Source: SAR324 cluster bacterium (GTDB lineage Bacteria; SAR324; XYD2-FULL-50-16). Taken from it: 64,000 nt of DNA. The position numbers and the translations under genes are program-made. Under the pieces are notes generated by a model, which had not been told where the DNA came from, made no database searches, and was given only the letters and a program-made list of their open reading frames with translations. Of this stretch, positions 43,951 to 53,796 are shown one piece after another (positions within the stretch are counted from its first letter, which is position 1; each line of letters begins with the position of its first letter). The stretch covers positions 290,121 to 354,120 of the forward strand of contig JANQGX010000088.1 of the NCBI GenBank assembly GCA_028282885.1, in the 5' to 3' direction.

Positions 43951-45312
43951 ATGAATCAGACGACTGTATCCGAATCCGGGCCGGAAAATCCCGGCTTGTC
44001 AAGAATGATCATCTATAACCTGGCTTCTGTTCCGGTCAATCTGTACGATACGATTCTGGTTGCCTGGGTGATGTTTTTCTACCTTCCTCCTGCTGACCAG
44101 GGGCGGATTCAATATCTCCCCCTGGGGGTCATCGGTATCATACTGGCCGGGGGCCGTATCTTGGATGCCTTGACAGATCCCCTGATCGGATTCCTAAGCG
44201 ACAATACCAGATCCAAATGGGGGCGCAGGAAGCCTTATATCGCTGTTTCGGTCCCCATACTCTATGCATCCTTTGCTCTTGTATGGCTGCCCCCGGTAGA
44301 AGGCAACAGCTTGATCAATGCCGTTTTCCTGGTGGTGGTATTGTTCTTCTACTACTGGTCCTATACGGGAGTGCTGATCCCCTGGTTCGCCTATCTGCCG
44401 GAGATGAGTCAAGACAATGACGGCAGGGTAAAAATTGCGTCTGTTGGCGTGGTCATCGGGGTTATTGCTGCTCTCATTGGCGGAGGCCTTTCCGGTCCTT
44501 TGATGGAGAGCATTGGTGTTTTTGAAATGGCACTGTTACTGGGGTTACTGGGCTTAATAACAGGTGAATTGGCACTCTTGGGTATTAAAGAGACATATGT
44601 TCCATCCGGGCAGGAGAAGAGCCCCGGACCTGTGGAGTTTTTCCGTATTCTGAAACAGGTATTCAGCGACAAGCAGGTTCTCTCTTTCTCCGCAATGATC
44701 ATGCTGGCCCAGATGACTTACCAGCTTATGTTGATGAATGTCCCCTACTTCACAACCCTGATTTTGCACAAACAGGAATCTGACGCATCCCTGTTGATGG
44801 GACAGATCATCCTTGTCATGGCAATCACGGCGCCACTCTGGTATTTCCTGTTGCGGCGTTTTGCCAAACGAAATGTATTTCGGGTGATATTATTGTTGAT
44901 GTCCCTGGGATTTACCGCATCTTACTTCATTGGCTACTATCCCCTGTTTTCCATCTATACCCAGGCCATGATCGTGTTATCCCTGACCATCATTCCCTTT
45001 GGCGGCATGTTCGCCACCGTACTTGCGGTAATTGCGGATATAACCGACTACGATGAGTTGAAGTTCGGTGCCAGGAGAGAGGCAATCTATTACGGGATTT
45101 ATGGAATCGTCAGAAAATCGGGATGGGCTTTATGTTCCCTGATCATTGCGGGAGCCTTCGCCACCTTTGGCTATAGCACTGAAAATCCGGAAGGGGTGCG
45201 AATCATCTGGTTGATTTGCGCATGTTGTTGTCTGCTGGCGCTGCTCGTATTCACTCCCTACCGATTGGGTGACAGCAAAGAAGAGACACGGTTGTTGATG
45301 AGTATTGAATAG
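43951..45312 (+). CDS. MFS transporter, GPH (glycoside-pentoside-hexuronide) type
   Basis: A 453-aa twelve-helix cation symporter of the GPH family. DALTDPLIGFLSDNTRSKWGRRKPYI (loop 2-3) and the loop-10 ITDYDELKFGARREAIYYG are characteristic. Despite the family name many members near methyltransferase genes are orphan. It likely imports the methylated substrate of the preceding enzyme, inferred from position 72 bp downstream of the corrinoid gene. No ribosome site is visible, so translation may be weak or coupled. Confidence 0.93.
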   Translation: MNQTTVSESGPENPGLSRMIIYNLASVPVNLYDTILVAWVMFFYLPPADQGRIQYLPLGVIGIILAGGRILDALTDPLIGFLSDNTRSKWGRRKPYIAVSVPILYASFALVWLPPVEGNSLINAVFLVVVLFFYYWSYTGVLIPWFAYLPEMSQDNDGRVKIASVGVVIGVIAALIGGGLSGPLMESIGVFEMALLLGLLGLITGELALLGIKETYVPSGQEKSPGPVEFFRILKQVFSDKQVLSFSAMIMLAQMTYQLMLMNVPYFTTLILHKQESDASLLMGQIILVMAITAPLWYFLLRRFAKRNVFRVILLLMSLGFTASYFIGYYPLFSIYTQAMIVLSLTIIPFGGMFATVLAVIADITDYDELKFGARREAIYYGIYGIVRKSGWALCSLIIAGAFATFGYSTENPEGVRIIWLICACCCLLALLVFTPYRLGDSKEETRLLMSIE

Positions 45313-45315
45313 TCG

Positions 45316-47190
45316 CTATCCGGAGCAGGGGAGGGCGAATTTGAAAGTAAGACCGCCTCTTCGGGGAGACTCGGCCCAAATCCTGCCATCGTGGTCACCT
45401 ATGATTTTTTTTGCAATGGCCAAACCCATTCCGCGTTCGCTGCTACCTTCCTGGTTTGAAATCTCACCAACGGGAGCCTTGAACAGTTCTTCCAATTCCG
45501 CCTTGGAGAGCCTTTTCCCCGAATCACTGATGGCAAACTGACACTGCTCCGCCTTTTTGGTTATTTTGATTTTAATGCTGCGATCCGGCTTGGATACTTT
45601 GACGGCGCTAGATATGAGGTTGCGGATAACTTTCCCGATTTTATCCACATCCATCTGCACCAGATCGGGAAAATCGGGTTTGATGAAATCGACTTTGATT
45701 CTTTTTTCCTCGATCTGGTTAAACAGTTCGTTCAAAACGATAGTGGTGACCATGGAAAGTGTTTCGGTCTGGAAGTCGTATGCCTCACTCCCGGGTTCAA
45801 GCTGGGAAAGATCCAGGAGGTTATTCAACCGCATCTGCAGCCGTTCGCCACTCTCCTGAATGGTCTTGAAATAACTTTTAATCTTCTCCCTGCCCAGTTT
45901 TTTATACCTTTCCTGTCCCAACTTGGAGAATCCAAGAATCCCAATCATGGGTGTCTTCAACTCATGATTAATTTTGGAGAGAAACTCGGTCTTAAGATGC
46001 ATGGCGGCTTTGGCTTTCATCTCAATCATTTGCTCCTGCTTCTCATCCTTCACTCCTGATTCGAGATCCTGCAGGTGAACAACGACGTACCTGACCTTCG
46101 CCACCTCGTTCATCACCGGGAACATCCGGATTTCCCTGGTTTTGTGACTCTCTTGACAATAATGCTTTTCAAGCAGCGGTTCCCCGGTTCGAAACACCCT
46201 TTTGGCCAGACATTCTTCGCAAGAATCGTTTCGTTTCCAGATCAGTTCATAACACTTTAAGAATCTGCCGGTGGTTCCCTGGTTCAACCCCTCAAAACCA
46301 TTGTGATTGCTGGTAATAATGTTGAGTTTTCTGTTCAAAACTAGGAGGGTTCCGGGAATAGCTCTAAAAACGGAATCGAGCATCCGGTAGTGATTTTTCA
46401 ACTCCGTTTCTGCTCCCTTAACCTGTGAGCTGTCCCTGGCATTTAACGTTACTGCAATCACTTCGTCATCATGTTTGACAGGCAGGATTCTGGTGGTATA
46501 CCAGCGCACCACCCCATCCATTCCGATACCGTTTACATCGTAAGTCCTCTCTTTACCGCTACTGAATACCTTTTGTATCTCTTTGGCAACGTTGGAATGA
46601 TCCACCGGCAGTGTAAAATCAAAAATCGACTTGCCGACTATTCCCTTCAACCTGGACTCTTGGTTGAAGGAAAGAATCGAGCCCTTCTCATCGATATTCA
46701 AAACAATATCGGGCGAATGTCCCACAAAACTCTGCAGCCTTTCTTCACTATTTTCCAGCTCCTCTTCCAGTCTCTTTTCATGGGAGATATCTTTGTGAAT
46801 CAGAACCAGAATCCTGGTTCCACTGTTGGGATCGACCTTCAGTGAAGTCTTCAGGTGGAACCTCCAGGGTTTGTGGTTCAGAAGAGCAAAAGTGAAGTCA
46901 CCGGCCGGAATAGAAGCACCCTGAAAACACTTCCCAAGCAGCTCCAGGAACTGTCGACCCTCTTTTATATCTGCAAACTGCATGGTAATCGACCTTCCAA
47001 TCATCTGTTCACGATCTTGACCATACTGCTTTTCAGCAGCATGGTTCAGGAACAGCACAACGCCCTTCGCATCTAAAACGGTAATACCATCATTGAGACT
47101 GTCCAGCAGTGCAATATCCATAAAATCAACTTTGGTTCTGCCTGGCACTGAAGACGGATTCGGGGTTTGTGTAATTGAAATACGGTTCAT
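45316..47190 (-). CDS. Multi-PAS histidine kinase with degenerate ATP site
   Basis: A 624-aa soluble sensor kinase with three PAS domains (about 20-140, 145-265, 270-395) and a HisKA box, His in INHELKTPMIGILGF. The third PAS has a Cys pair (CEEC) within CYELIWKRNDSCEEC, possibly redox- or metal-sensing. The ATP domain is altered: the N box reads NLISSAVK, so the Mg-binding Asn is Ser, and the G1 box reads DSGKRL instead of DxGxG. GMGLAI (G2) is intact. The ATG at 47190 has GGAG upstream. No response regulator is adjacent. It may be a pseudokinase or a partner that is phosphorylated in trans. Confidence 0.9.
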   Translation of the reverse strand: MNRISITQTPNPSSVPGRTKVDFMDIALLDSLNDGITVLDAKGVVLFLNHAAEKQYGQDREQMIGRSITMQFADIKEGRQFLELLGKCFQGASIPAGDFTFALLNHKPWRFHLKTSLKVDPNSGTRILVLIHKDISHEKRLEEELENSEERLQSFVGHSPDIVLNIDEKGSILSFNQESRLKGIVGKSIFDFTLPVDHSNVAKEIQKVFSSGKERTYDVNGIGMDGVVRWYTTRILPVKHDDEVIAVTLNARDSSQVKGAETELKNHYRMLDSVFRAIPGTLLVLNRKLNIITSNHNGFEGLNQGTTGRFLKCYELIWKRNDSCEECLAKRVFRTGEPLLEKHYCQESHKTREIRMFPVMNEVAKVRYVVVHLQDLESGVKDEKQEQMIEMKAKAAMHLKTEFLSKINHELKTPMIGILGFSKLGQERYKKLGREKIKSYFKTIQESGERLQMRLNNLLDLSQLEPGSEAYDFQTETLSMVTTIVLNELFNQIEEKRIKVDFIKPDFPDLVQMDVDKIGKVIRNLISSAVKVSKPDRSIKIKITKKAEQCQFAISDSGKRLSKAELEELFKAPVGEISNQEGSSERGMGLAIAKKIIGDHDGRIWAESPRRGGLTFKFALPCSG

Positions 47191-47523
47191 GTAATCTCCA
47201 ACTGAAACAATATCAGATTCACTCGCAAGAAGTATCACAACCGGATTCATTTGGAAAGGGTTTGATGAAAGTTAACTTTAAATTGATGATTAACATTTCT
47301 CGGGAAAGCTTAAACAGAAACAATAATCATTCCGGGGCGATTGTTCCGTATTCCCTTTCAACTCTGAAATCTGTGGTGTTTACACCGCCGGCAATACACA
47401 AGGAAGTTGATGACAAAAACCACTTGTAAAAATGAAAATTTTTAGTTCGTTTTACGGATATAGTTTAATTCCCAAAATCTTGAGACTTTGCTTTTAAGTA
47501 CCACTAATTAACTCTGACAAAAG
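47191..47523. other. Divergent intergenic region, PAS kinase / uup
   Basis: About 330 bp. One perfect small palindrome, GGTGTTTACACC at 47375-47386, could be a regulator site. No RNA element or clear promoter is recognised. Confidence 0.4.
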
Positions 47524-49323
47524 ATGATCCCATTGCTAAGTTGCCAGGCGGTTTCCAAATCGTATGGAGCCAGCCCGATCTTTTGCGATATCAGTCTGAC
47601 CCTGAACGAGAGCGACCGGCTCGGACTGATCGGACCAAATGGATCCGGCAAATCCACTCTTCTGAAAACCCTCTCCGGTATCATCGAGCCGGACCAGGGG
47701 GAAATATCCATCACCAGGGATACCCGCATCATCTATCTCCCCCAGGAAGATCGACTTGAAGAAGAAAAAAACATCGAGCAGGTGCTAATGGGAAGTCTCG
47801 ACAATTCGGACATGGAGGAGAAAGAGAAATTTTCCGCCGTTAAACGCTGGATTGCAAGAACCCAGTTCAAGGCTCCTGAAGTAAAGGTCGGTTCCCTCTC
47901 CGGAGGTTGGAAAAAACGCTTGAGTATAGTCTCCAGCCTTATTGCGGAACCAAATCTGTTGCTGCTGGACGAACCGACCAACCACCTGGACATAGAAGGG
48001 ATCTGCTGGCTTGAGGATTTATTGAAACAGCCGGATTTTGCCTTTGTGCTGGTGACTCATGATCGCTATTTCCTGGAAAACGTAACCAGTCGCATTGTGG
48101 AGCTGAACCGCAAATTTCCCAAGGGGATTATTGCTGTGAACGGAACATACAGTGAGTACGTTATTCACAGGGAAGCGGAACTTGACAATCAGCTTCAACT
48201 GGAAACCGTATTGGCCAACAAGCTAAAGCGTGAAACGGAGTGGTTACAGCGGGGTCCCAAGGCCAGAACCTCCAAAGCCAGGTTTAGAATCGAGGAAGCT
48301 TACAGGCTGAGAGAGGAGCACGCCTTGGTACGAAAGCGAAACCTGGAAGGGAAGAGTGTGGGATTTGATTTCGTCGGAACCCACCGAAAAACCAAACGGC
48401 TGCTTGTTGCGGAAAACCTGGGAAAAGCCAGGGGAGGTTCAATCCTCTTCAACGGGCTTAGTCTGGTTCTCACCCCAGGTAGCTGCCTTGGTCTGCTGGG
48501 CAGAAACGGCACCGGAAAGAGTACCCTCTTGTCTATTCTGGCCGGGGAGATGGAACCTGACAGCGGAGAGGTGCGTTGGGCCGGTGATATCAAAAATGTG
48601 GTTTTCGATCAATCAAGAGAACAACTCGATCAAACCCTTACCTTGAAGGAAGCATTGTCGCGGAAAAGCGATTCCGTCGTCTACAAGGGTAGATCTGTTC
48701 ATGTGGTCAGTTGGGCAAAACGGATGCTGTTTGAGCCGGAAAAACTGGAATTACCCATCTCTCAATTGTCTGGAGGAGAACAGGCCCGAATTCTGATAGC
48801 CAACCTGATGTTGAAACCTGCGGACATTCTTTTTCTTGACGAGCCGACCAACGATCTGGACATTCCCTCACTGGAAGTTCTGGAAAACGCTATTCGCGAA
48901 TTTCCGGGCGCTGTTGTTCTGGTGACCCATGATCGCTTTCTTTTGGATGCTCTTACCACCTCCGTCATCGGGTTCGATGGCGAAGGTAAAGCTGAACAGT
49001 TCGCAGACTACAATCAATGGTTGACCAATCTCCAATCCAAAAAGAAAAAGAGTATTGAAAAAAACTACAAAACAAAAATAACCACCCGCAAATTGACCTA
49101 CAAGGAACAACTTGAACTGGGAAAAATGGAAGGATTGATTCTTAAAGCGGAAGAAGAGGTTGAAAAATTCCAAACCCGGGCACAGGATCCCGAAACCATC
49201 GCAGATCCTCCACGGCTGCAGGAGTGTTGCCTGCTTCTACAGCAAGCCCAGGATAAAGTCGAAGCCTTGTACGAGAGATGGGAAGAGCTGGAGGAGATCC
49301 GGTCCGGCTCTTCCGGTAGCTGA
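47524..49323 (+). CDS. uup: ABC-F ATPase Uup
   Basis: A 599-aa ABC-F protein with two ATPase cassettes. Walker A motifs are GPNGSGKS and GRNGTGKS, signatures LSGGWKKRL and LSGGEQARI, Walker B motifs LLLLDEPTNHLD and ILFLDEPTNDLD. The interdomain linker and a C-terminal coiled coil (about 515-590) match Uup, which acts on ribosomes and branched DNA intermediates. It is cytoplasmic and has no membrane segments. Monocistronic and convergent with the oxidoreductase operon two bases away, with no visible terminator between. Confidence 0.94.
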   Translation: MIPLLSCQAVSKSYGASPIFCDISLTLNESDRLGLIGPNGSGKSTLLKTLSGIIEPDQGEISITRDTRIIYLPQEDRLEEEKNIEQVLMGSLDNSDMEEKEKFSAVKRWIARTQFKAPEVKVGSLSGGWKKRLSIVSSLIAEPNLLLLDEPTNHLDIEGICWLEDLLKQPDFAFVLVTHDRYFLENVTSRIVELNRKFPKGIIAVNGTYSEYVIHREAELDNQLQLETVLANKLKRETEWLQRGPKARTSKARFRIEEAYRLREEHALVRKRNLEGKSVGFDFVGTHRKTKRLLVAENLGKARGGSILFNGLSLVLTPGSCLGLLGRNGTGKSTLLSILAGEMEPDSGEVRWAGDIKNVVFDQSREQLDQTLTLKEALSRKSDSVVYKGRSVHVVSWAKRMLFEPEKLELPISQLSGGEQARILIANLMLKPADILFLDEPTNDLDIPSLEVLENAIREFPGAVVLVTHDRFLLDALTTSVIGFDGEGKAEQFADYNQWLTNLQSKKKKSIEKNYKTKITTRKLTYKEQLELGKMEGLILKAEEEVEKFQTRAQDPETIADPPRLQECCLLLQQAQDKVEALYERWEELEEIRSGSSGS

Positions 49324-49325
49324 GG

Positions 49326-50222
49326 TTACATATTCATATGAAAGGGCTCCATCATGGAACGCTGAAGCAGCACCTTCCATTCATAATCCACTCTTTTCTG
49401 AATATATTCCACGTCCTCCTTATCCAGGTGAGAGAACCTGCCCTGTCTCTTCAGATATTCTTCCACCGGCAAACCCTTTGGCTCAACGTTGATGCGATAC
49501 TCTTCCCCGTCGAATATCTCATAAAGGGGAAAGATTTTAGTGTTCACGGCCAGACGGGCGATTTCAATACTCTTTTCCGAAGAGATCTTCCACCCCGGAG
49601 GGCAGGGAGAATAGGCATGAATAAAGGCCGTACCCTTGGTTTCCGCGGCCTTTTTCACCTTGGCCATTAAATCTTCTGGCCAGGCGACAGAGGCAGTGGC
49701 GCAATAGGGGATTTTGTGCCCGCTCAGAATCTGCAGAATATTCTTCTTCGGACCTCCCTTGGGATGAGAGGTGGGAGTTGTGGTGGTCCAGGCTTTTTCC
49801 GGGGTAGCGGACGACCGTTGGATACCTGTATTCATGTAAGCTTCGTTGTCATAACAGACATAGACAATATCTTCATTTCTCTCGGTGGCTCCCGAAAGAG
49901 ATTGCAGCCCTATGTCGAAGGTACCCCCGTCACCGGCAAAGGCCAGAACCCTGGTATCCTGCTTTCCCTTCATATCCAGGGCGGCCCGGATTCCGGAGGC
50001 CGAAGCCGCTGCTGTTTCAAAAGCGGTGTGAATCAGCGGCACCTCAAGGGTATTATACGGCCAGTTTCCGGCAATAATGGACCAGCAGCAGGCCGGTATG
50101 GTACAGATGGTATTTTTGCCCAGCACTTTCAGACAGTGCCGCATCACTATCGTTGCTCCGCACCCCTGGCACGAAAGGCAACCCGATTTCAACAACTCTT
50201 CTGTAGGATAATCGTTTATCAT
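49326..50222 (-). CDS. porB: 2-oxoacid:ferredoxin oxidoreductase, beta subunit
   Basis: A 298-aa thiamine-diphosphate and [4Fe-4S] subunit. It has the Cys-rich start CLSCQGCG, then AFAGDGGTFDIGLQ as the TPP/Mg site with NEAYMNTGIQRS. ATG 50222 overlaps the alpha stop (ATGA). With alpha, gamma and the fused delta it catalyses CoA-dependent oxidative decarboxylation of pyruvate or another 2-oxoacid. The substrate could be pyruvate or a branched-chain oxoacid; NEAYMNTGIQRS is typical of pyruvate enzymes. Confidence 0.93.
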   Translation of the reverse strand: MINDYPTEELLKSGCLSCQGCGATIVMRHCLKVLGKNTICTIPACCWSIIAGNWPYNTLEVPLIHTAFETAAASASGIRAALDMKGKQDTRVLAFAGDGGTFDIGLQSLSGATERNEDIVYVCYDNEAYMNTGIQRSSATPEKAWTTTTPTSHPKGGPKKNILQILSGHKIPYCATASVAWPEDLMAKVKKAAETKGTAFIHAYSPCPPGWKISSEKSIEIARLAVNTKIFPLYEIFDGEEYRINVEPKGLPVEEYLKRQGRFSHLDKEDVEYIQKRVDYEWKVLLQRSMMEPFHMNM

Positions 50223-51373
50223 TGTTTCAGCCCCTTCCAAACGGAGAGTTCAGCGGGAGGTTCTCCGCTCTCGACCTCGGTGACGATTTCATGAATCAGA
50301 TCGGGAGTTATACTTCTTCCTCCCAATCCCGTTATATAGCTGTAAATGGCCGGCATATCCTCCTGATTGGAGATAGCGCCCTTGATCTCGTCGGCAAAAA
50401 TACCGCCTTTGCCCCAACTGCAATTACGATCGATAACGACTGCTTTGGACTTGCCTTTGAGAACGGCTCGTACCTCCTCGGTGGGAAAAGGTCTGAACAT
50501 CCTCATCTTCAACAGACCGATCTTCATTCCTTTATCCCTTAACTCCCGGATAACCAGTCTCGCAGGGCTTGTAGCACTGCTACTGATGGCAATCACCATC
50601 TCCGCATCATCGCATTCAACTGCCTCAACAGCACCATAGTATCTGCCGAAGGTCTCGCCAAAAGACTGGCCTACCTCATTGGTGACGGATTTGGCGCGTT
50701 CATGAGCCATGTGAAGCTTATACCTGATCTCCATATAGTTATCGGGCATCACCAGCCCGTTAAATGCACTCGGTTTTTCCGGATTGAGATAGTGTTCCGG
50801 CTGGTATCCGGGCAGCCACTTATCCACCAGATCCTGATCCGGAATATCCACCGGTTCATAGGTATGACTCAGGATAAAGGCATCATAGCAGATCATCACC
50901 GGCAGATTGACCTGCTCGGCGATTCGATACCCCTGGATTACCGAATCCAGGACCTCCTGGTTGTCTTCAACATAGAGCTGGACCCACCCGGTGTCACGTT
51001 GGGACAGGGAGTCCCCCTGATCCACCCAGATATTCCAGCCCGGTGCCAGGGCCCGGTTGACGTTTACCATGACGATAGGAAGCCTGGCTCCCGCTGCCCA
51101 GTGCAATAATTCGTGCATCAAAGCCAGTCCGTTTGCAGAGGTCGCCGTAAAGGACCTGACACCGGTACTCTGCGAAGAGATCACCGAAGCCATGGCGGAG
51201 TGTTCGGACTCTACCTTCAGGAATTTAGCATCCAGGCTGCCATCGCCGCACATCTCGGAAAGTTCTTCCACAATATGCGTCTGGGGGGTGATAGGGTACG
51301 CAGCTATCATTTTGACCTTGGAAAGGCGGGCCCCCCAACTTGCTGCATGATTTCCCATTAAGACTTTTTTCAT
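50219..51373 (-). CDS. porA: 2-oxoacid:ferredoxin oxidoreductase, alpha subunit
   Basis: A 384-aa alpha subunit. AAYPITPQTHIVE near the start is the substrate/TPP-contacting motif, and the transketolase C-terminal domain (EMVIAISSSATSPARLVIRELRDKGMKIGLL) binds subunits together. ATG 51373 overlaps the stop of the preceding flavoprotein (ATGA). Operon order is gamma, flavoprotein/ferredoxin, alpha, beta, which is also how the mature complex would be assembled. Confidence 0.94.
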   Translation of the reverse strand: MKKVLMGNHAASWGARLSKVKMIAAYPITPQTHIVEELSEMCGDGSLDAKFLKVESEHSAMASVISSQSTGVRSFTATSANGLALMHELLHWAAGARLPIVMVNVNRALAPGWNIWVDQGDSLSQRDTGWVQLYVEDNQEVLDSVIQGYRIAEQVNLPVMICYDAFILSHTYEPVDIPDQDLVDKWLPGYQPEHYLNPEKPSAFNGLVMPDNYMEIRYKLHMAHERAKSVTNEVGQSFGETFGRYYGAVEAVECDDAEMVIAISSSATSPARLVIRELRDKGMKIGLLKMRMFRPFPTEEVRAVLKGKSKAVVIDRNCSWGKGGIFADEIKGAISNQEDMPAIYSYITGLGGRSITPDLIHEIVTEVESGEPPAELSVWKGLKQ

Positions 51374-53124
51374 TTTTCCTCCTCCATGAACATGGCAGAT
51401 CTCGGACATTCATAGACGCAGATTCCACAGCCCTTGCAATAGTCCATTGCGATGTCATAGCCCCACTCTTCCTTCGGTTTTCTGCTGATCGCCACATCCG
51501 GGCAGAAAACATAGCAATTGTCGCACATCGTACAAATCCCGCAATGAAAGCAACGATCCGCTTCTTTCAGCGCCATGTCCTCGGGATAGGCCAGATTGAT
51601 CTCCCGGAATCCCTTCATGCGGTCGTTCATGTCCAGCTTTTGGGCCTTGTTTCTTGCCTGGGGTTCAAAATAGTTGATATTCAGCTCCTTGAACTCCACC
51701 ACATGATTGGAATCGGGACTTTCTGCGTGAGCGTTGCCATGTTTCAGGTACCGCGAAACGGAAACCGCGCCGGTCTTGCCGATGATCTGACTTTCAGTCA
51801 GCTCGCTGTTTCGCAGTTGGGCGTCGATCGCACAAGCTGCCATTTTACCCGACCCGATGGCTTCGGCTACATTATGCTCTTCCAGGGCCGCATCTCCACC
51901 GGCATACACCGATAAGGAACTGGTTTGAGTAAACTTATTAACCGAAATCCGTCTATACTCGGTCTTTACCGCTTCAGGAAGAAAATCCAGATCTGCCGAT
52001 TCACCAATCGCGGTAACAATCGTACTGGCCTGAACATCAAATTCGGTACCGGGAACAGGCTCGGGTCGTCGTCTTCCCGACTCATCGGGTTCTCCCAGCA
52101 TGGTTTGTCTCATCCGGATTCCGGATACTTTCCCACCCTCTGCCAGGATCTTGACCGGCTGCCTGAGAAAATGAACCTTCAAGCCTTCTCTTTCCGCCTC
52201 ATAGATCTCTTCGGCGAAAGCCGGCATTTCGTTTCTGGAGCGGTGATAAAACAGGGTTACCCTGCTGCCCTGTCGCAAGGCGCATCTGGCGGAATCAATG
52301 GCAGAGTTCCCGCCTCCGATAATCACAGTGTGGTCTCCCAGAACCATTTCCTTGCCCCGGGTAATATTTCCCAACAATTCCAGTCCGGAGAAGACCCCCT
52401 TGATCTCTTCGTTTTCAATACCCAGTTTATTGTTCTTATGAACTCCGACCGCTACAAAGATGGCATCAAAGGATTGCAGATCCTCCCAGGAAAGATCATT
52501 GCCTATTCGTGTATTGCATTCTATTTTAACACCCAAGGACCGAATGGCATCAATCTCCGTGTCCAGCACGGAGTTGGGAAGACGGTATTCAGGAATCCCG
52601 TAACGCATTAATCCCCCGGGCTCCTCGTCGGCTTCATAAACCGTGGTTTCATGCCCCATCCGGGCCAGGTGATAGGCTGCCGTCAATCCGGCCGGACCGG
52701 ATCCGACAATCGCAACTTTCTTGCCGGATTCGGGCTTAACCTTCTGCGGTGTCTCACCAACCGGAGCATGATCCGATGCGAATCTCTCCAGACTGTTAAT
52801 GCCGATGGAATGGTCAAATTGTCCCCTGTTACAGGCCGTTTCACAGGGGTGATAACAGACCCTGCCGCAAACGGCGGGAAAGGGGTTCTCCTCTTTCAGC
52901 AGACGCCAGGCATCGGCATATTTTTTTTCACCAATCAGCGCAATAAATCCTTCAACATCATTCCCCGCCGGACACCCCTGGTTACAGGGAGGTATCTTGT
53001 TCAGGTATCCGGGCCTCAGGTACCGCCATGAACCGGTTTTGTTCCAGAGCATCGTGGCTTCTGAAACAACAAATTCCGGAACCTCATCAACGGTTTTATA
53101 GACTATGGTTTTGATCTCAGACAT
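51370..53124 (-). CDS. NADPH-dependent flavoprotein (GltD-like) fused to 2[4Fe-4S] ferredoxin (PorD-like)
   Basis: A 584-aa fusion. The N-terminal Cys-rich region (CNQGCPAGNDVEGF, CGRVCYHPCETACNRG) is the iron-sulfur domain of glutamate synthase small subunits. Next come FAD (VAIVGSGPAGLTAAYHLA) and NAD(P)H (VIIGGGNSAIDSARCA) domains. The last 65 residues are a two-cluster ferredoxin (CGICTMCDNCYVFCP and CKGCGICVYECP), equivalent to the delta subunit of pyruvate:ferredoxin oxidoreductase. It is embedded in that operon, so electrons from 2-oxoacid oxidation could pass directly to NAD(P)+, or NADPH could drive reductive carboxylation. The fusion is not the textbook POR arrangement. Confidence 0.93.
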   Translation of the reverse strand: MSEIKTIVYKTVDEVPEFVVSEATMLWNKTGSWRYLRPGYLNKIPPCNQGCPAGNDVEGFIALIGEKKYADAWRLLKEENPFPAVCGRVCYHPCETACNRGQFDHSIGINSLERFASDHAPVGETPQKVKPESGKKVAIVGSGPAGLTAAYHLARMGHETTVYEADEEPGGLMRYGIPEYRLPNSVLDTEIDAIRSLGVKIECNTRIGNDLSWEDLQSFDAIFVAVGVHKNNKLGIENEEIKGVFSGLELLGNITRGKEMVLGDHTVIIGGGNSAIDSARCALRQGSRVTLFYHRSRNEMPAFAEEIYEAEREGLKVHFLRQPVKILAEGGKVSGIRMRQTMLGEPDESGRRRPEPVPGTEFDVQASTIVTAIGESADLDFLPEAVKTEYRRISVNKFTQTSSLSVYAGGDAALEEHNVAEAIGSGKMAACAIDAQLRNSELTESQIIGKTGAVSVSRYLKHGNAHAESPDSNHVVEFKELNINYFEPQARNKAQKLDMNDRMKGFREINLAYPEDMALKEADRCFHCGICTMCDNCYVFCPDVAISRKPKEEWGYDIAMDYCKGCGICVYECPRSAMFMEEEK

Positions 53125-53194
53125 AAGCTCTCGACAGTTTAAAGAGTTACCTTAGCTTTTGAATTGACATGGAGAATTCAAATTATCCCATTCG

Positions 53195-53761
53195 TCAGTT
53201 TGACGGTGTTTCCGCCAGATGAATCGCCTCAAAAGCGTCCTTGGCGGCCTGGGCATTTTCTTCCGGTTTGATGGGAGCTTCTTCCCTGATGGCATTGCAA
53301 ATCGAATCAATGCCGACCAGTTCGGTTGCCCTGGCAAAAGCCCCGCAAATAGCCGTATTAACGATGGGAGCGCTTCTGCTTCCCAGACGGTGATCGGCAG
53401 CAATGCGACTGGCATCGACGCATCCGATTTTAAAATCCTTGAAATCCGGGAAATCCTCCGGGCTTCCATGGGTGTTGATAATAATCCATCCGCCTTTCTT
53501 GAGACCCGAAGTAACATCGGTAACCTCCATCAGTGTAGCATCCAGGATAACAATATGATCCGGGGCTTCGATCTCGCTGCGGATTAGTATTTTATCCTGA
53601 TCCAGCCTGAGAAAGGCCTCCACGGGAGCTCCTCTCCTTTCTACACCAAACTTGGGAAATGACTGAACCCATTTCCCTTCCGAGAACAGGGCGACCGCCA
53701 TGATTTTTGACGCGATAACCGACCCCTGTCCACCTCTACCATGTATTCTAATTTCAATCAT
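53195..53761 (-). CDS. porG: 2-oxoacid:ferredoxin oxidoreductase, gamma subunit
   Basis: A 188-aa gamma subunit, with IRIHGRGGQGSVIASKI at the start and FGVERRGAPVEAFLR, both diagnostic. AGGAGG lies ten bases before ATG 53761; a TTG three codons earlier is too close to it. It is the first enzyme gene after the XRE-cupin regulator. Confidence 0.95.
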   Translation of the reverse strand: MIEIRIHGRGGQGSVIASKIMAVALFSEGKWVQSFPKFGVERRGAPVEAFLRLDQDKILIRSEIEAPDHIVILDATLMEVTDVTSGLKKGGWIIINTHGSPEDFPDFKDFKIGCVDASRIAADHRLGSRSAPIVNTAICGAFARATELVGIDSICNAIREEAPIKPEENAQAAKDAFEAIHLAETPSN

Positions 53762-53796
53762 TTTGTTCAATCCTCCTGCTTTTCAGACCGGGGTTG

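Noticed and set aside
53219..53587. Open frames opposite porG and other oxidoreductase genes
   Set aside because: They mirror long, clearly identified genes and carry no recognisable domain.
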